A stretch of DNA of 64,000 nt from Cladorrhinum sp. PSN259 (taxonomy: Eukaryota; Ascomycota; Sordariomycetes; Sordariales; Podosporaceae), in assembly GCA_033725935.1 (NCBI GenBank), contig MU867086.1, positions 248,001 through 312,000 on the forward strand, in the 5' to 3' direction. Shown here piece after piece: positions 21,611 through 32,572 of the stretch. Numbering within the stretch: the stretch's first letter is position 1; each line of letters opens with the position of its first letter. The position numbers and the translations under genes are program-made. Under the pieces are notes generated by a model. The model ran no database searches. It was not told where the DNA came from and saw nothing but the letters and a program-made list of their open reading frames with translations.

Positions 21611-23662
21611 ATGGCGCCCATCGCCCTCCACACTCGCTTATCAGCAATTGCGCTGTACCTTTTGGCAGCGACAACCACAACCACCGACGCCCACGTCCTC
21701 GTCCCCTTTTCGCGAAACACAGAACACCATCAGTTATCCGCGCGCGCCGAGAATGCCGTCGGACAGAAGCTCACGTCCAACGTCTTTGCCTATGTCGTGA
21801 AAGCAGCCGTCGGCACCCCGCCGCAGGAGGTCTCCCTCCTCGTCAATCCTTCGTATGGCGACACATGGGTTCCCGATGCCAACCAGGCGCCATGCGTCGG
21901 CTCGTCACGATACCGATACTGCAGCGCTTACGAGTCGAGACCCGAGCTGTATAATCCGGAGGACTGGGCCGACAACAGCCCGACATGTGTTGAGGGATAC
22001 GTGAGATCTGCTGGCTCGTGCCAATGGGGCAGCTACAACAAATCCCTATCATCGACCTACCTGTCCGCCAACTCGCGCCAGAGCTCTTTCTCTGTCTCGA
22101 CCATTGAGCAGATCTCGGTTTATGGCAGCAATTTCACCGACAAACTGGTCGTTGGCGAGATCGAAGTGGACGACTATCCCATGGGTCTGACGTACAGCAG
22201 CACCACGCGTCCTATCGGCGTCCTGGGACTCGGCCGCAACTCCAGTTCGTCCTCTACAACCGGGAACTATGTCAATTTCATCGACCGACTGGTCCGATCC
22301 GGCAAGATCAAGACGCCAGCCTACAGCATTTGGCTCGACAACCCGGAGGGAAGCTCTGGTAACCTGCTTTTCGGCGCCGTCGACAAGTCCAAATACGAAG
22401 GTGACTTGGTGCGCATGTACGTCAGTTCTTCCTACACCTTGTCCCGTACATTCGGTGCGTCTATCAACAGCATCAACGGAACTCAGGGTTCTGGTGAAAC
22501 CATGCCCGCCATCAGAACAAACGATTTCCCGCTCGCCGTCACAATCTCTCCGGGAGATGTTTACTCTTACCTGCCTTCATCCATTGTCGACTCCATGGGA
22601 AAAATGGTCGGGGCCCAATACAACTCGTCCCTCGGACTCATGACAATCCCTTGTGATGCTGCGACAAAAACCCCAGTCAGTTTCAAGATTCAACTCGGTA
22701 GCGAGGTTGGCCCGGTCCTCAATGTTGAGACGGCCGACCTGGTCATTTCGGGAAACGTGGTGACCTCTTCCTCAAAAAAGTATCTCGGGGATAAGTGTAT
22801 CTTTGGCATCCAGAAGTGGGAGAGCTCTTCCTCTTCTTCTTACACTTCCTCCTCTTACTATTATAATATCGGCAGTTCGCTGCTCAGGAGGGCATATATG
22901 GTTTTTGACATTGCCAATCGTGAGGTCGCCATCGCGCCCGTCAAGTTTTCGTCCTCTTCGTCCTCTTCGGATGTTGTCGCTTTTAGCAAATACAAAGCCC
23001 CAGCACCCGGATCCAAGTCGTTGGATGGTTATACCTACTGTGAGTCAGAGGATGGTTATAGTTACAGGACTAATACCGAATGCTGGGGGAGCGGTACGAG
23101 CAGCGGGTCGGACCCAGATCGTACCGGTCGCAGTGGCAGCAGTGGAAATAGCTATCCCGAAGCTAACGGGGTATATCACTGGGAGAAGGTGGCTTTGGGT
23201 CTTGGAATCACGTTTGGGCTGTTGATTTTGGTATCCTTTGTTGCCGCTATTTGTATCTGCACTCGTCGCAGCAAGGCAAAGAAGGCAGCGTCGAAGGAGG
23301 CGGATGTTGAGGGGGATGCCTCCGGAGATGATGCAGTGCCGGCGGCCACCGCAGCAATAACGAGGAGTGCGCCAGGAGGGGGAGGTCCGCTGCCTGTCAT
23401 TCAGGAAGGAAGGGAGGAAATGTCTCAGACCGCTCCGCAATTACCTGCTCTAGCGGTGACGCCTCCTCCGGCTGAGGAGGCTAGGCAGACTTCTGTTTTG
23501 CCGGAGGAGCAGACTCAACTCCCGTCTCAGACTCAGACTCAGCTGCCCCCGCAGGTTGAACCTTCTTCAGCTCAGACAGAACAAGCAGAACCGGCAAAGG
23601 TTGAGGATGTCAAAGGCAAGGGGAAGGAGGTTGAGCGAGGTCCTGTTCCTGTTGACAATTAA
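21611..23662 (+). CDS. Membrane-anchored pepsin-fold pseudoprotease
   Basis: Single exon, 683 residues from the ATG at 21611; an earlier start at 21563 would read through homopolymers and destroy the signal peptide. A signal peptide (LHTRLSAIALYLLAATTTTT) is followed by an A1 pepsin-like domain (about 55-460), a Ser/Gly-rich stalk, one transmembrane helix (about 527-549, ending CICTRRSK) and a 134-residue acidic, Pro/Gln-rich cytosolic tail. The fold marks YVVKAAVGTPPQEV, IGVLGLGRNSSS and YSIWLDN are kept, but both catalytic DTG motifs are lost: the first reads VNPSYGDTWVP (Asn79), the second ISPGDVYSYLP (Ser313). It should be catalytically dead. Topology resembles yapsin-like surface proteins but with a true membrane helix instead of GPI. 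A sensor or binding role is possible. Confidence 0.9.
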   Translation: MAPIALHTRLSAIALYLLAATTTTTDAHVLVPFSRNTEHHQLSARAENAVGQKLTSNVFAYVVKAAVGTPPQEVSLLVNPSYGDTWVPDANQAPCVGSSRYRYCSAYESRPELYNPEDWADNSPTCVEGYVRSAGSCQWGSYNKSLSSTYLSANSRQSSFSVSTIEQISVYGSNFTDKLVVGEIEVDDYPMGLTYSSTTRPIGVLGLGRNSSSSSTTGNYVNFIDRLVRSGKIKTPAYSIWLDNPEGSSGNLLFGAVDKSKYEGDLVRMYVSSSYTLSRTFGASINSINGTQGSGETMPAIRTNDFPLAVTISPGDVYSYLPSSIVDSMGKMVGAQYNSSLGLMTIPCDAATKTPVSFKIQLGSEVGPVLNVETADLVISGNVVTSSSKKYLGDKCIFGIQKWESSSSSSYTSSSYYYNIGSSLLRRAYMVFDIANREVAIAPVKFSSSSSSSDVVAFSKYKAPAPGSKSLDGYTYCESEDGYSYRTNTECWGSGTSSGSDPDRTGRSGSSGNSYPEANGVYHWEKVALGLGITFGLLILVSFVAAICICTRRSKAKKAASKEADVEGDASGDDAVPAATAAITRSAPGGGGPLPVIQEGREEMSQTAPQLPALAVTPPPAEEARQTSVLPEEQTQLPSQTQTQLPPQVEPSSAQTEQAEPAKVEDVKGKGKEVERGPVPVDN

Positions 23663-24636
23663 AGTTGGATATCCGCCTCTGGACGATGGTCATGGTTACG
23701 GTAATGGTTGTAGATAGTCGTTAATGCTAATTAATTCGATACCCTGTATATGAAATTACTAGTCATCTTTGTCGTTTTCATGGTTATTGTCTGAAGGGTT
23801 CTTTTCAGTGGTTTGCTCCATTTTCTGCGATTTAGACGCTGCACTCCGTTTTCTCATGGGGAACCTTGCTCCGGTATCTAGTCTAGCTGAGAAGCAAACA
23901 AAGAAAGAAAAAAGGATAATCTCGGGCTCCCTCTGGATTTATTTTTAAGGGCTTCATCAAGATTGGTATCATTTATATTCTGTATGGACTAAAAAGTATT
24001 ACTCACGGTCTCACTCCTTAACTCTTTCGAGCTCTCCCTCACTACTTGATTACTTTCTATAGGAACAGATATTATTCCCTTTTTAAAACCGTTGTGATCG
24101 TATCTGGTAGTAATTAATTCAGCGCTGCCAATTTTACATTTTTTGTTCTTTTAAAAAAAAGGTTCAATCGTACTAGACTTGAACAAGCATCAAAGGATAA
24201 TATGCTATAGAACATATAATGACATTTTAACAACAGCACAGCCCGGTTTAAATAGGAGTCAAATAAAGACAAAAACAAAAACTCAAATTGGTATCACCCA
24301 TTCATAAAATCCCAAATAATCCTAACAACGAACGAAACCTCAGGCTGCCAGCCGCCCCTGCCCATAAATGTACACTTTGTTTCTTCTTTCTTCCAAGACA
24401 AGTTCCAATCAATCCCCCCTGGATGATCCGATCGATTATACTCTTACAAACTTGCATCCCTCACTGGCAAAAAGAAAAAAAAGAAAAAAGAAAAAAGAAA
24501 ACCTGTTATACACTCGCTCCTTCACCCCAAACTTCATTGCTTCATTATCATCTTCATCTTCATGTTGTTGATCCCTATTCGGCCATCCCCTTAAAAAAAG
24601 GTGTCATGACTAAGAATAGGTTTTGTTTTGTTTTGC
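23663..24636. other. Intergenic, 3' flanks of two convergent genes
   Basis: AT-rich with poly-A/poly-T runs, and an A/G-rich tract at 24459-24501. No gene supported. Confidence 0.5.
24459..24501. repeat. A-rich AAAAAAG tract
   Basis: About 43 bp of A runs interrupted by single G. Simple sequence in the 3' region of the small hydrophobic protein gene. Confidence 0.85.
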
Positions 24637-25079
24637 TTAGTTGATCTTTTTGTTCCCAGACCCGTTGAGCGCGGCGGGTCTCGCCTGCGGGTTCTTGGCC
24701 ACGAACTGGACGTATCCGTACCAGAGGGCCGCGATGACGCCGATGAAGATGATGTTGCCTAAATATGACTTGTCAGTAAAAAGATCGTTTCAAATAATTA
24801 TTTGCTAGACACAACGATATAAAAGAAAGAAGAGTGTGAAGAAGGGAGAGAGAGAGAGAGTGAATTAGAGATAAGCTTACCGGCAAAGAACTTGCCCACC
24901 CCGCCGACAATACCAAACACCCCCTCGAAGATATCCCCCACGAACGTGAAGAATCCGGTGAACAGGCCCAGAATGCCCGCCACGAACGAGTGGGCGATGG
25001 TGTAGACCGCGCCGAAGAAGGAGGAGAAGAGCTCGAGGATTGAGGAGACGAGGTCCGTGACGGCTGATGTGATTGCCAT
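24637..25079 (-). CDS. Small hydrophobic membrane protein, conserved type, unknown role
   Basis: Two exons, 24881-25079 and 24637-24758, give 106 residues. The first 66 are a glycine/phenylalanine-rich hydrophobic or amphipathic stretch (LELFSSFFGAVYTIAHSFVA, then GLFTGFFTFVGDIFEGVFGIV); the second exon encodes one strong transmembrane helix (IIFIGVIAALWYGYVQF) and a basic tail ending NGSGNKKIN. Splicing joins FFAG to NIIFIG in frame. The 122-nt intron carries a (GA)n run at 24846-24860. I recognise the pattern as a small fungal protein but know no function; peptides of this composition can bend or coat membranes. Its promoter has three TGACGT core sites, suggesting bZIP (ATF/CREB) control. 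Easily missed by gene callers that drop short spliced genes. Confidence 0.85.
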
Positions 25080-25320
25080 TTTTGTTTAATTTACTTTGGT
25101 GTTGATTTGGTTGGTTGGTTATGTTATTCAGTTGTGTTGTTTGTTTGCTGCAAGGTGTTTGTTGTTTGCTTGGTGATGCGTATAAGTGGTGGATGCAATA
25201 AACTGGAGTAAAAATTGGAGACAGCAAATCTTGGCTGCAGAGCCCTGGAATTGGGGTGGATTTATACACCTTGGACTAAAAAGCCGTTTTTTTTCTCTTT
25301 CGGTAAACCGGTTCGACCGT

Positions 25321-25328
25321 TGACGTCG
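25321..25328 (+). promoter_or_regulatory. CRE-like site (7/8 match)
   Basis: TGACGTCG, 242 bp upstream of the start of the small hydrophobic protein. It matches seven of eight bases of the ATF/CREB palindrome. Confidence 0.45.
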
Positions 25329-25396
25329 TAGCGCTCCAAGTTGGCGGGTTGTTGAAAGGGGGTTGATGCCAGGTGTGGGATGGGATGGATGAGGTA

Positions 25397-25404
25397 TGAC
25401 GTCA
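25397..25404. promoter_or_regulatory. Perfect CRE palindrome
   Basis: TGACGTCA, the exact ATF/CREB bZIP site, 318 bp upstream of the start of the small hydrophobic protein. A third core, TGACGTTA, is at 25545-25552. Confidence 0.5.
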
Positions 25405-25864
25405 GGGAGTTTTCGGGACAAGGTTGGCCGCAAACAAAACACAATTCGACGGACGGGAGATCGTCAGCTGAATACGCAAGGCAGGGCAAGATTAGAGTCC
25501 CATAAAAACTTGGAAGTTTTTAATTTGGAAACTGATGGCGAAAGTGACGTTATACCTTATAACCCTTTCATGCATGCATTCAGGGACCTTGAGTGACGAC
25601 TGGCACTAAATCGGCATGTTCCGCAACACCATGAAAAACAAAATGTTTTTTACATGCAATGTACATTTAATTTTGTTGATGTTTATGATCCATGTATTGT
25701 ATGTAAATTAACAGCATCTAGTGATGCGTAGTTTAGGGATATATCCTTTTTGTCTTCCCTAGTGTTAGGTACTATACACACATCTAATAATGTATGTCAT
25801 CGTGTATCATTTACATCATTATTTTTGGCGCTCCTCATCTTTTCCTTGAGAAAAAAAAAAGGGA

Positions 25865-28494
25865 TCAAAATATCTCACCTCCATCATCCTCGTCACAACC
25901 TGGCTCATAGTCAACCGCCTTTAACCCTCCATAATTCTTCAGCATGCCGTCTATTTTCTTCCAGTAGTTTTCTCCTCTTTTTTCACTGCCTTCAGTGGGA
26001 CTGCTGCTGGATTTTTCCTCCTCCACTACCCGGGCTTTGTCGTGTTTAGCAGGGGTCTCGGAAGCAGCCAACGCCCATAACCCTTCCATCAACTGTGTTC
26101 TCATCTGTTCGTCTTTGGCGTCTCGGTCCACTTCGTCGTGTGAGACTACTGCGTACTCTCGTAAAAGCTCCTTCTCTTTCTCGTCCATCCCGTCTCGAAC
26201 TACTTTGAACAGTGTTTGTGCGAGATAGAAGGATTTCCCTTGGTCGAACAGTCCCTTGGCGCAGAGGATCAGGGTCGAGCGGAGAGAGTCGAGGTCGACT
26301 GGTCCCGGCGCACCTTCCTCGGGAGATGATGGTCTGGAGGAGGAGGAATGTGACGGTCGAGGTCGGGATTGCCGGACTGCGGTAATTTCTTCGATGGTGA
26401 GGCAGGATATCGTCAGGAGGGCCATGGTGAGAAACGGGTCGAAGCCTTCGAAGCCATGTCGGAGGTAGTAGAGACGAAGAACTGTTTCGTAATGGATTCG
26501 TGCCAGGGCTACCGTGGCTTGGATCGGTGGGAGACGCCAGGGGGACGGTGGGAGACGCCAGGGGGACGATGGACGAGGTGGTGACGGACCACTGTGCGGG
26601 GTGTCGCTGCTGTCGCTGTTTAGAATGGCCGAAATCGAGAGCGGGTTTGCGTTCGTTGGAGTTGTGCTCCCGCCAGCGCCTGGACCAGAACCCGGTGTGG
26701 AATTTCCTGGCGCGTTAGTACCGGTTGTCGTCGCATGTATCGGCTGAAGGAGGGTAATAATGGCGTGGTGGTAGTGCATGTGAAGCTTCATCTGCGCTGA
26801 AAATACAATGTTTCTCGGCAGAAGTGACTCTGGCAGGTTGGCGTACCAGGAACGGAGTCTCGCGTACAGCTCCTCAACCTTGTCGATAGGTGGAGTATAC
26901 TTTGGCGTCGATCTTCCATAGCAAGCCCTGGAGATTTCGTTCAAGATGGTGCGCAGCTCCGACTTTGCCTTGAAGAATTGTCCAAAGTTGTAGGGATACA
27001 GATTGGATTCCACGGGGTATTTTAACCAAACCTCGCCGTACCATGCCGGCTGATGTACGGCATTCGGCAGGGGCGCTTCTGGAGGCGTGTCCTGGAGAGG
27101 TTTCTGGAAGAGGAAATAGGTGCAGTGACTTTGCCACTCGAACAAGCACCACGCCGTGAAATCCCTTCCCGACCTCAACCGTGGATCCATGGTTGCCCAG
27201 TTGTCGGGCTTCTTGAACAGGTTGATCTTACGCGCCCAATCCATGGCTTGGAGGGTGTATCCCCAACCCAGCTGGACCATCGAGTTCATGTTGTAGACGT
27301 AATTGAGCAGAATGGCGGCCTGTATCGTAGTGAGTCGCGTCCTGTCACTAGCAACTTCAACCTCCCACAGTCTTCTCGCCTCGTTGAGGAATCGGTAGCC
27401 GAGGGTATGCGGGTTCCAAAACTCCACGCGGTCTTTGATGGAACGATCGCAATGCTGTGGAGGAGCGTAGATAGATTTCCAGTCAGTACCAAAGCACTCT
27501 CTACTCCTCTCGCGGCGGCCATTGGAGACTCTGCACTCACACAGGCTATTGCAAGGACGGCATTGACAAGAAGGGAAGAGCAGAACTGACGACGACCGGC
27601 AATCATGTCGGAGAGGAAAAAGTCCTTTTGGAATGCCGTGAACCAGATGTAGTCGTGAAGAAAGTAGGCACGCAGGAGATTCCGGAGCAGCGCGTTGTCC
27701 TTGATGACCGACGTCCATTTTGACGGCTCTGCCGAGTCCAGGAGGGGATCGTATACCTCTGCTGCATGGTACGGTTTCACGTAGACGCCAGGCACTCTGT
27801 CTGAAGTCGCTTCCTCTGGGTCGGGGCCTTTTGCTCTGTTTCCCAAGCCTGAGAGGAGAAGAGGTGGCCCTGGCGGGTGGTCAAAGCCTTGTCGAGATTC
27901 CCACTGATAGATGAGAGAACCAAAGTATGGGTTGTCCTCCGTCTGCAGGCGAGCAGGGAGCGCTATCCGGAAGGGGAATTCGTATCGAAAGCGAGCTTCG
28001 GGGACGACATTGAGCTGGAATAAGAGGTCGCCGTTCTCGACATGTCGGATAATGTTGGCTGGGTTTTCACCGGAGCGGATTCGTCGTACCACCTCGTCGA
28101 CCTCGGGCTGGGGCCGCGTCCTCAGGATGTCGTAGACCTGTTCGTACGTGGTGGCCTGGCTCTCGAGGTCGGCATATCGTCGCTTCAGCGCCCGGCCGGG
28201 AGTCTCGTCTTCGTCGGTCGTGTTGTAGCAGCAGTCCGGGGATCGTCGCCGCAGGCACTCATTACATATCGGCCGCTCCGCGCTACACTTTGTCTTTCTT
28301 CGGCGGCACGGGATGCAGGCGGCCCTCGCTACTACACGCCGTCGGTTGGCTGGAGTGACGACGGGCTGGGGGAGGGCTAAGCCCGGCACCAGCGCTGCTT
28401 CCTGCTCACTAGACGACGACGAGGTGGCTGCATCCTGTGGGGCCAACGGGAGGAGAGGCCGCAACGAGGGCTGTCTGGAAGAGGACGTGGACAT
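25865..28494 (-). CDS. Zn2Cys6 transcription factor with fungal-specific middle domain
   Basis: Two exons, 27541-28494 and 25865-27454 (86-nt intron), give 847 residues. The Zn2Cys6 binuclear cluster is intact: CIPCRRRKTKC...CNECLRRRSPDCC, about residues 60-89, with a basic linker after it (ALKRRYADLESQ, a likely dimer helix). The fungal transcription-factor homology domain runs from about 235 to 640 (LLRAYFLHDYIWFTAFQKDF; LLNYVYNMNSMVQLGWGYTL; NAVLAIAC joined to HCDRS by splicing). A nuclear DNA-binding regulator; the layout resembles the NirA-like group in architecture only, and the targets are unknown. A Pro/Gly/Ser-rich insert holds a 21-bp exact duplication encoding SPWRLPP twice. The C-terminus is acidic (GCDEDDGGEIF). 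Divergent from twinfilin. Confidence 0.93.
26526..26567. repeat. 21-bp exact tandem duplication inside the Zn2Cys6 gene
   Basis: Two identical 21-bp copies in frame, adding one extra seven-residue SPWRLPP unit. Exact identity suggests a recent event or a length-variable site. Confidence 0.9.
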
Positions 28495-28848
28495 GTTTTT
28501 TTCTGAAGCGGCCCGGGGTGCAGGTGCAGGTGCAGGTGCGGAAAGAGAGGAAGAAGAGAGCAGTCAGGCCAGCCAGTAATACACGGCGGAATACATCTCA
28601 CAGATAGACCAACACCGACCAGTGAGGCTAGAGACACATCCGAGGCATGATAGGGAAGGTCCACGAGCAGCGGCAGGCGACATGTTTTCCTATTCTATGC
28701 CTGGCTCACAACCAACCCCAGCTGACCGGAGCATGGGCCGGAACTTTTTGGTTGGCAGTCATACATACATCTAGCAGCGGAGTCGCGGCAGATGAAATAA
28801 AGGAGACATAGCAGGCAAGTTATCTTGGGAACAGACACGGGGTGCTGC

Positions 28849-28874
28849 ACCACCACCACAACCACCACCACCAC
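28849..28874. repeat. CCA trinucleotide microsatellite
   Basis: About eight CCA-type units, one interrupted, followed directly by a run of six G. Confidence 0.85.
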
Positions 28875-28892
28875 GGGGGGTGATTTGAAGAA

Positions 28893-28934
28893 GATGGATG
28901 GACGGATGGACGGATGGATGGGCGGATGGGTGGG
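28893..28934. repeat. GGAT/GGAC tetranucleotide tract
   Basis: About ten imperfect 4-bp units (GGAT, GGAC, GGGC, GGGT). Confidence 0.85.
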
Positions 28935-29899
28935 ATGATGGTGGATTGGGAAAACCGATGAGACAACGCCACCGAGTCGCAAGCACAGTGAGGCGGCAAA
29001 GGGACGGGTCGATCAAAAAGGGTAAGAAGGGGGGTTCACCAAATGCGTCATTCCTGGCAATCCGCCAGCCTCTCCCGAGAGGGAGAGAGGGTGTTTCCAC
29101 GCTGCCGGAGACATGTTTCCAGGTTACCGGGGACTTTAGTGCGCGATTCCGCATGTAGCGGTGGGTGTGCTTGCATCGGGAGGTGGGAAGGGGAATCGTC
29201 GTGGATCTCAGCTCGGTGATGCCCTCGAGAGCGCATCGAGTGCGGTCTGGAAGGGTCTGGAAGGCGACTCCCTCTGAGCGCATTTCCTCGGTGTATCTAC
29301 TCCGGAATTGGTCCCTCCAATCGCTCCAATCGAGGCGCTGCCGTCCAATCAGTTCCAACAGCTAGTGTACCGTGCATCCCGTGTGGGGCATGGTGTGGGT
29401 GTTGCATTGAGTACTTTGTGGTGTGTGGTTGCAGCGATCAGAGCATTCTGGGGCTGTGGTGTTGAGATCACAAGAGATGGATAGATTCCAGCCACCCAAA
29501 GCAAACGGAACGAAGACCGCAGCTGGGGCTTGCTTTGCAGGGCTGATGCTTGTGGTTCTAGGCTTTGGTCTCTGGAAATTACAGGTCACTCGATCCCGCA
29601 TGTCGGCTAGGGGTACGCACGGGTCCGTCTACACTGTACACCTGCTTCCAAGGCACCCCACTACCTTACCGTATCAACCCCACTCCTCCTTGACAGGACC
29701 CCTGCACACCGAGCTTCCCTGAATGCTACGGTAGGGACGTTGCTGCCCGTTGCAGCAAGGAGGTTGTTGCCCCGCCATCGACCCAGGGCATCTCCTACAC
29801 CACCTAACCTGAACAAGCTTGCCATCGCTCCCAAGGTTCACCAACATTGGCATCCCGATCCCGATCGAGTACCGACACACACACACAGTATTCTTAAAA

Positions 29900-31047
29900 A
29901 TGCAATCCGGAATTTCTGGTGAGTTCTAGAGCGTTTGACAAAGTGGGAGTGACCCCTGTCCAGCTGACCGACCCACTCCCACACTGGCACAGCTTCCCAG
30001 GAGCTGGTCTCCCAATTCAACAGCTTTCTCGCCGACGACTCCCATTTTGGTCTGCTGGCGACTATTTCCTCCGAGCAGCTGGTACCGCTGAAGCTTCTGA
30101 CGCCGTCATCGCGTGGCCTCTCCTTCGCCGACAATGTCAATTCCCTCCTGAAACCACAAATTCAGCCCAACGATGCCCTCTACGTAATCCTCCGCCGTTA
30201 CCCGTCCGCTCCCGCCCTGGTCGCCGTTACCTATGTTCCAGACACGGCCAAAGTGCGCCAGAAGATGCTGTTTGCATCCACGCGCCTGACGCTGGTGCGG
30301 GAGCTGGGCAGCGAGCATTTCCGGGAGACCTTCTTTGCCACGACCCCCGAGGAGCTGAGTCCCGCGGGGTTCGATAAGCACGATGCTCACTCCTCATTGG
30401 AAGCTCCCCTTACAGAAGAGGAGAGGAGCTTGGGAGAGGTCAAGAGGGCCGAACAGGAGGCCGGACAAGGTACCGCAAGTCGGGCGATCCATCTCAGCAA
30501 GAACCTCGAGACCCCCATTGCAGAGGATGCGCTTGCTGCGCTCAAAGAGCTGGGATCCGAGAGCGGTAGGCAGTTGGTGATGCTGGTACGGATGCTCCCT
30601 CCACCTTGCCGTCCAATAATGTTTAGATGAAGCTGATCCGATTGGTAGAAAATCAACCCCGACACCGAATCCGTTGAGCTCGTTCCTGACAATTCAGCCC
30701 CTTCTTCCATCGGCGAGCTAATCAAGTCCATCTCCCCCTCTGAGCCCCGCTTCACCTTTTACAGGTACACCCACACCCACAACGGCAGTGAAAGCAGCCC
30801 TCTGCTGTTCTTTTACACGTGCCCTGCATCTCCCGGCACCAAGGCAATCAAATATCGTATGATGTACCCGCTCATGAAGCGGGCTGTGCTGTCGGTTGCA
30901 GAAACCGAAGCTGGCTTGCAGCCGGTCAAGAGGTTCGAGGTGGAAGAGGTGGACGAGATTACCGAAGAGACGGTGCATGACGAGTTGCACCCGAGGGTGG
31001 AGGTCAAGAAGGCGTTTGGGCGGCCCAAGAGACCTGGTCGCAGCTAG
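29900..31047 (+). CDS. twf1: Twinfilin
   Basis: Three exons: 29900-29918 (six codons and one base), 29993-30585 and 30649-31047, giving 336 residues. Introns are 74 and 63 nt. Two ADF-homology domains are visible: the first opens SGISASQELVSQFNSF and includes DALYVILRRYP and KMLFASTRLTL; the second runs from about 175 and includes LVPDNSAPSSIGELIK, PRFTFYRYTHTH and IKYRMMYPLMKRAVL, a classic ADF-H actin-binding helix. The end is a basic tail (VKKAFGRPKRPGRS) as in other twinfilins. Twinfilin binds ADP-actin monomers and caps filament barbed ends at actin patches. The tiny first exon is supported by the SGISASQEL read-through and by an optimal GTGAGT donor. Length is typical of the family. Confidence 0.95.
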
Positions 31048-32482
31048 TCGCGCAACTTGAAGGTTCCTCTTTGACACACACGAAATGGCCATGATTTGGT
31101 TGGTTTATAGCCAGTTAGTTAGCAGGGAATACCCCGAGTTTTCAGTTAACCATATGAACCGGAATAGGCATCATCTATATGTTTTTCTGCATGTTGGATA
31201 GCAAGGAATACAAGAGAGTTTATCGATCGGACATGACGGGGACTGTTGGAACCCCTAATTCTTTTTACTCTGCCATTGACTTTTAACGAGATAAATCAAG
31301 ACTGTACTGCTTACAGGCTTGAACCACTCCATTTACTTTAGTGTCTTCGAACTATTCCATCATCCGATCCCGGACACAACAACCTTGACGCCACTCGTCT
31401 CGTCCCTCAGCGAGCATCGTCTGAACTGTCCGCCAAGACGAGAGTTCCAGGCTTTCAGGGACTTTGTCGTCAGGCTGCGTCCATATTTGGGCACAAGTTC
31501 CATCAAGGTTGGCCGTTGGTGTGTTGAACTACCGTGACCGGGTACTTCCGGGCCCCATTCTATTCCTTGGTTCCTTGATGTCGAAACCGATGAGCCATTG
31601 CAGGGGAGGTATCAAGGTAATGGGAAAGTGGGGATACAATAGCGGTCTTGAGGGGTTGTCTGTGCTCCCCCGGGGGTTTCTTGGAGGAGACTATCCATAT
31701 CGGGTGTGGTTCTTGTAAGGGTGAGGCTTGGCTGCGCGTTATCATCGTGATCGTCGTTCGCCATTGTACACTACTTTTTTTTCCCCGGTTATTCCACAAT
31801 ATTATATCAGCAGGGTTTGCCACCCTTTTTTTTTTTCTTTTTTCCCTAGGTCTTTTTTTGGAGTCCATCTAAACTAAACCACTTCTTTCACTTCCCGAAA
31901 TCCACTACAGAGAAGAGAGTATTGGTTAGCCAGTCAGCCTTCGTTGCAGGGTTTTTTTTCGACCCATATAATCTTGGGTAAAACACCCCCTTTTCATCTT
32001 ATACCCGAGCTCATTTTGTTTCAATCTACGAAATGGGGCTCTGAAGTTGAACCTTCCTTCCCCCAAAGGCATGATAAAAAGATCAAGACTTGGGAGAAGT
32101 TGAAGCTGAGCAGCACCCTGTGGTTGTTTCTAAGCGGAAAGTTCCTTGGCACCTCTATTAAAGTGGAGAGCCGTTGCTGTGGCCTGCCCTGGGTTTGCCT
32201 AGAAGACATCTTGGGACAACAATGACAATTCCAAAGCTTTGAGATATTATAGTTGGCCTTGGTTCTATTTCCTGGTTTGAATGAGAATATTTATTGCACA
32301 TGCCGGGCCAAATTATAGAGAAAAGTATGCAACGAAAGTTCGGAGCATAACAGGAAATGAAACAAGGTGACTATCCTGTAATTGAGGTTGCTCGATACTG
32401 GGGTTAACAAGGAGAAAGAAGAACAAGTCAGAGAGAATAAAACCAACTAAAAATAAAACGAAAAAAAAATATAATATGGTCT
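31048..32482. other. Intergenic, no gene supported
   Basis: T-rich tracts near 31773-31860 and several short frames without recognisable content. The right end holds the Pol III terminator of the tRNA gene. Confidence 0.5.
32462..32469 (-). terminator. Pol III terminator of tRNA-Asp
   Basis: Eight T on the transcribed strand, 13 nt beyond the mature 3' end of the tRNA. Confidence 0.8.
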
Positions 32483-32572
32483 CTCTCCCGCCGGGAATTG
32501 AACCCGGGTCCCGAGCGTTGTTTACTTGGAATTTTTGACAAGCTCATATACTAACCACTATACTACGGAAGA
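32483..32572 (-). tRNA. tRNA-Asp (GTC) with an 18-nt intron
   Basis: Reverse strand. The acceptor stem TCTTCCG pairs with CGGGAGA (one G-U pair) with discriminator G. The D arm GTATAGTGGTTAGTAT is that of eukaryotic tRNA-Asp. The anticodon stem TGAGC pairs with GCTCG (one T-G pair), with loop TT-GTC-A and C after the intron. The T arm CCGGG-TTCAATT-CCCGG contains the B box. Anticodon GTC is at 32537-32539. The intron, 32518-32535, follows position 37, the canonical place. Mature length is 72 nt before CCA addition. Confidence 0.95.

Larger units (their letters stand above)
25080..25864. other. Promoter of the small hydrophobic protein, 3' flank of the Zn2Cys6 gene
   Basis: No further gene seen. 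It holds the CRE-like sites listed below, and an AT-rich right half. Confidence 0.5.
28495..29899. other. 1.4-kb divergent region between the Zn2Cys6 gene and twinfilin
   Basis: No gene supported; the frame at 28771-29358 is built partly from microsatellites. Contains a CCA-repeat and a GGAT/GGAC tetranucleotide tract, and should hold both promoters. Confidence 0.5.

Noticed and set aside
28771..29358. 195-codon reverse frame upstream of the Zn2Cys6 gene
   Set aside because: Part of it is translated CCA and GGAT microsatellite; no homologous features and it overlaps promoter sequence.
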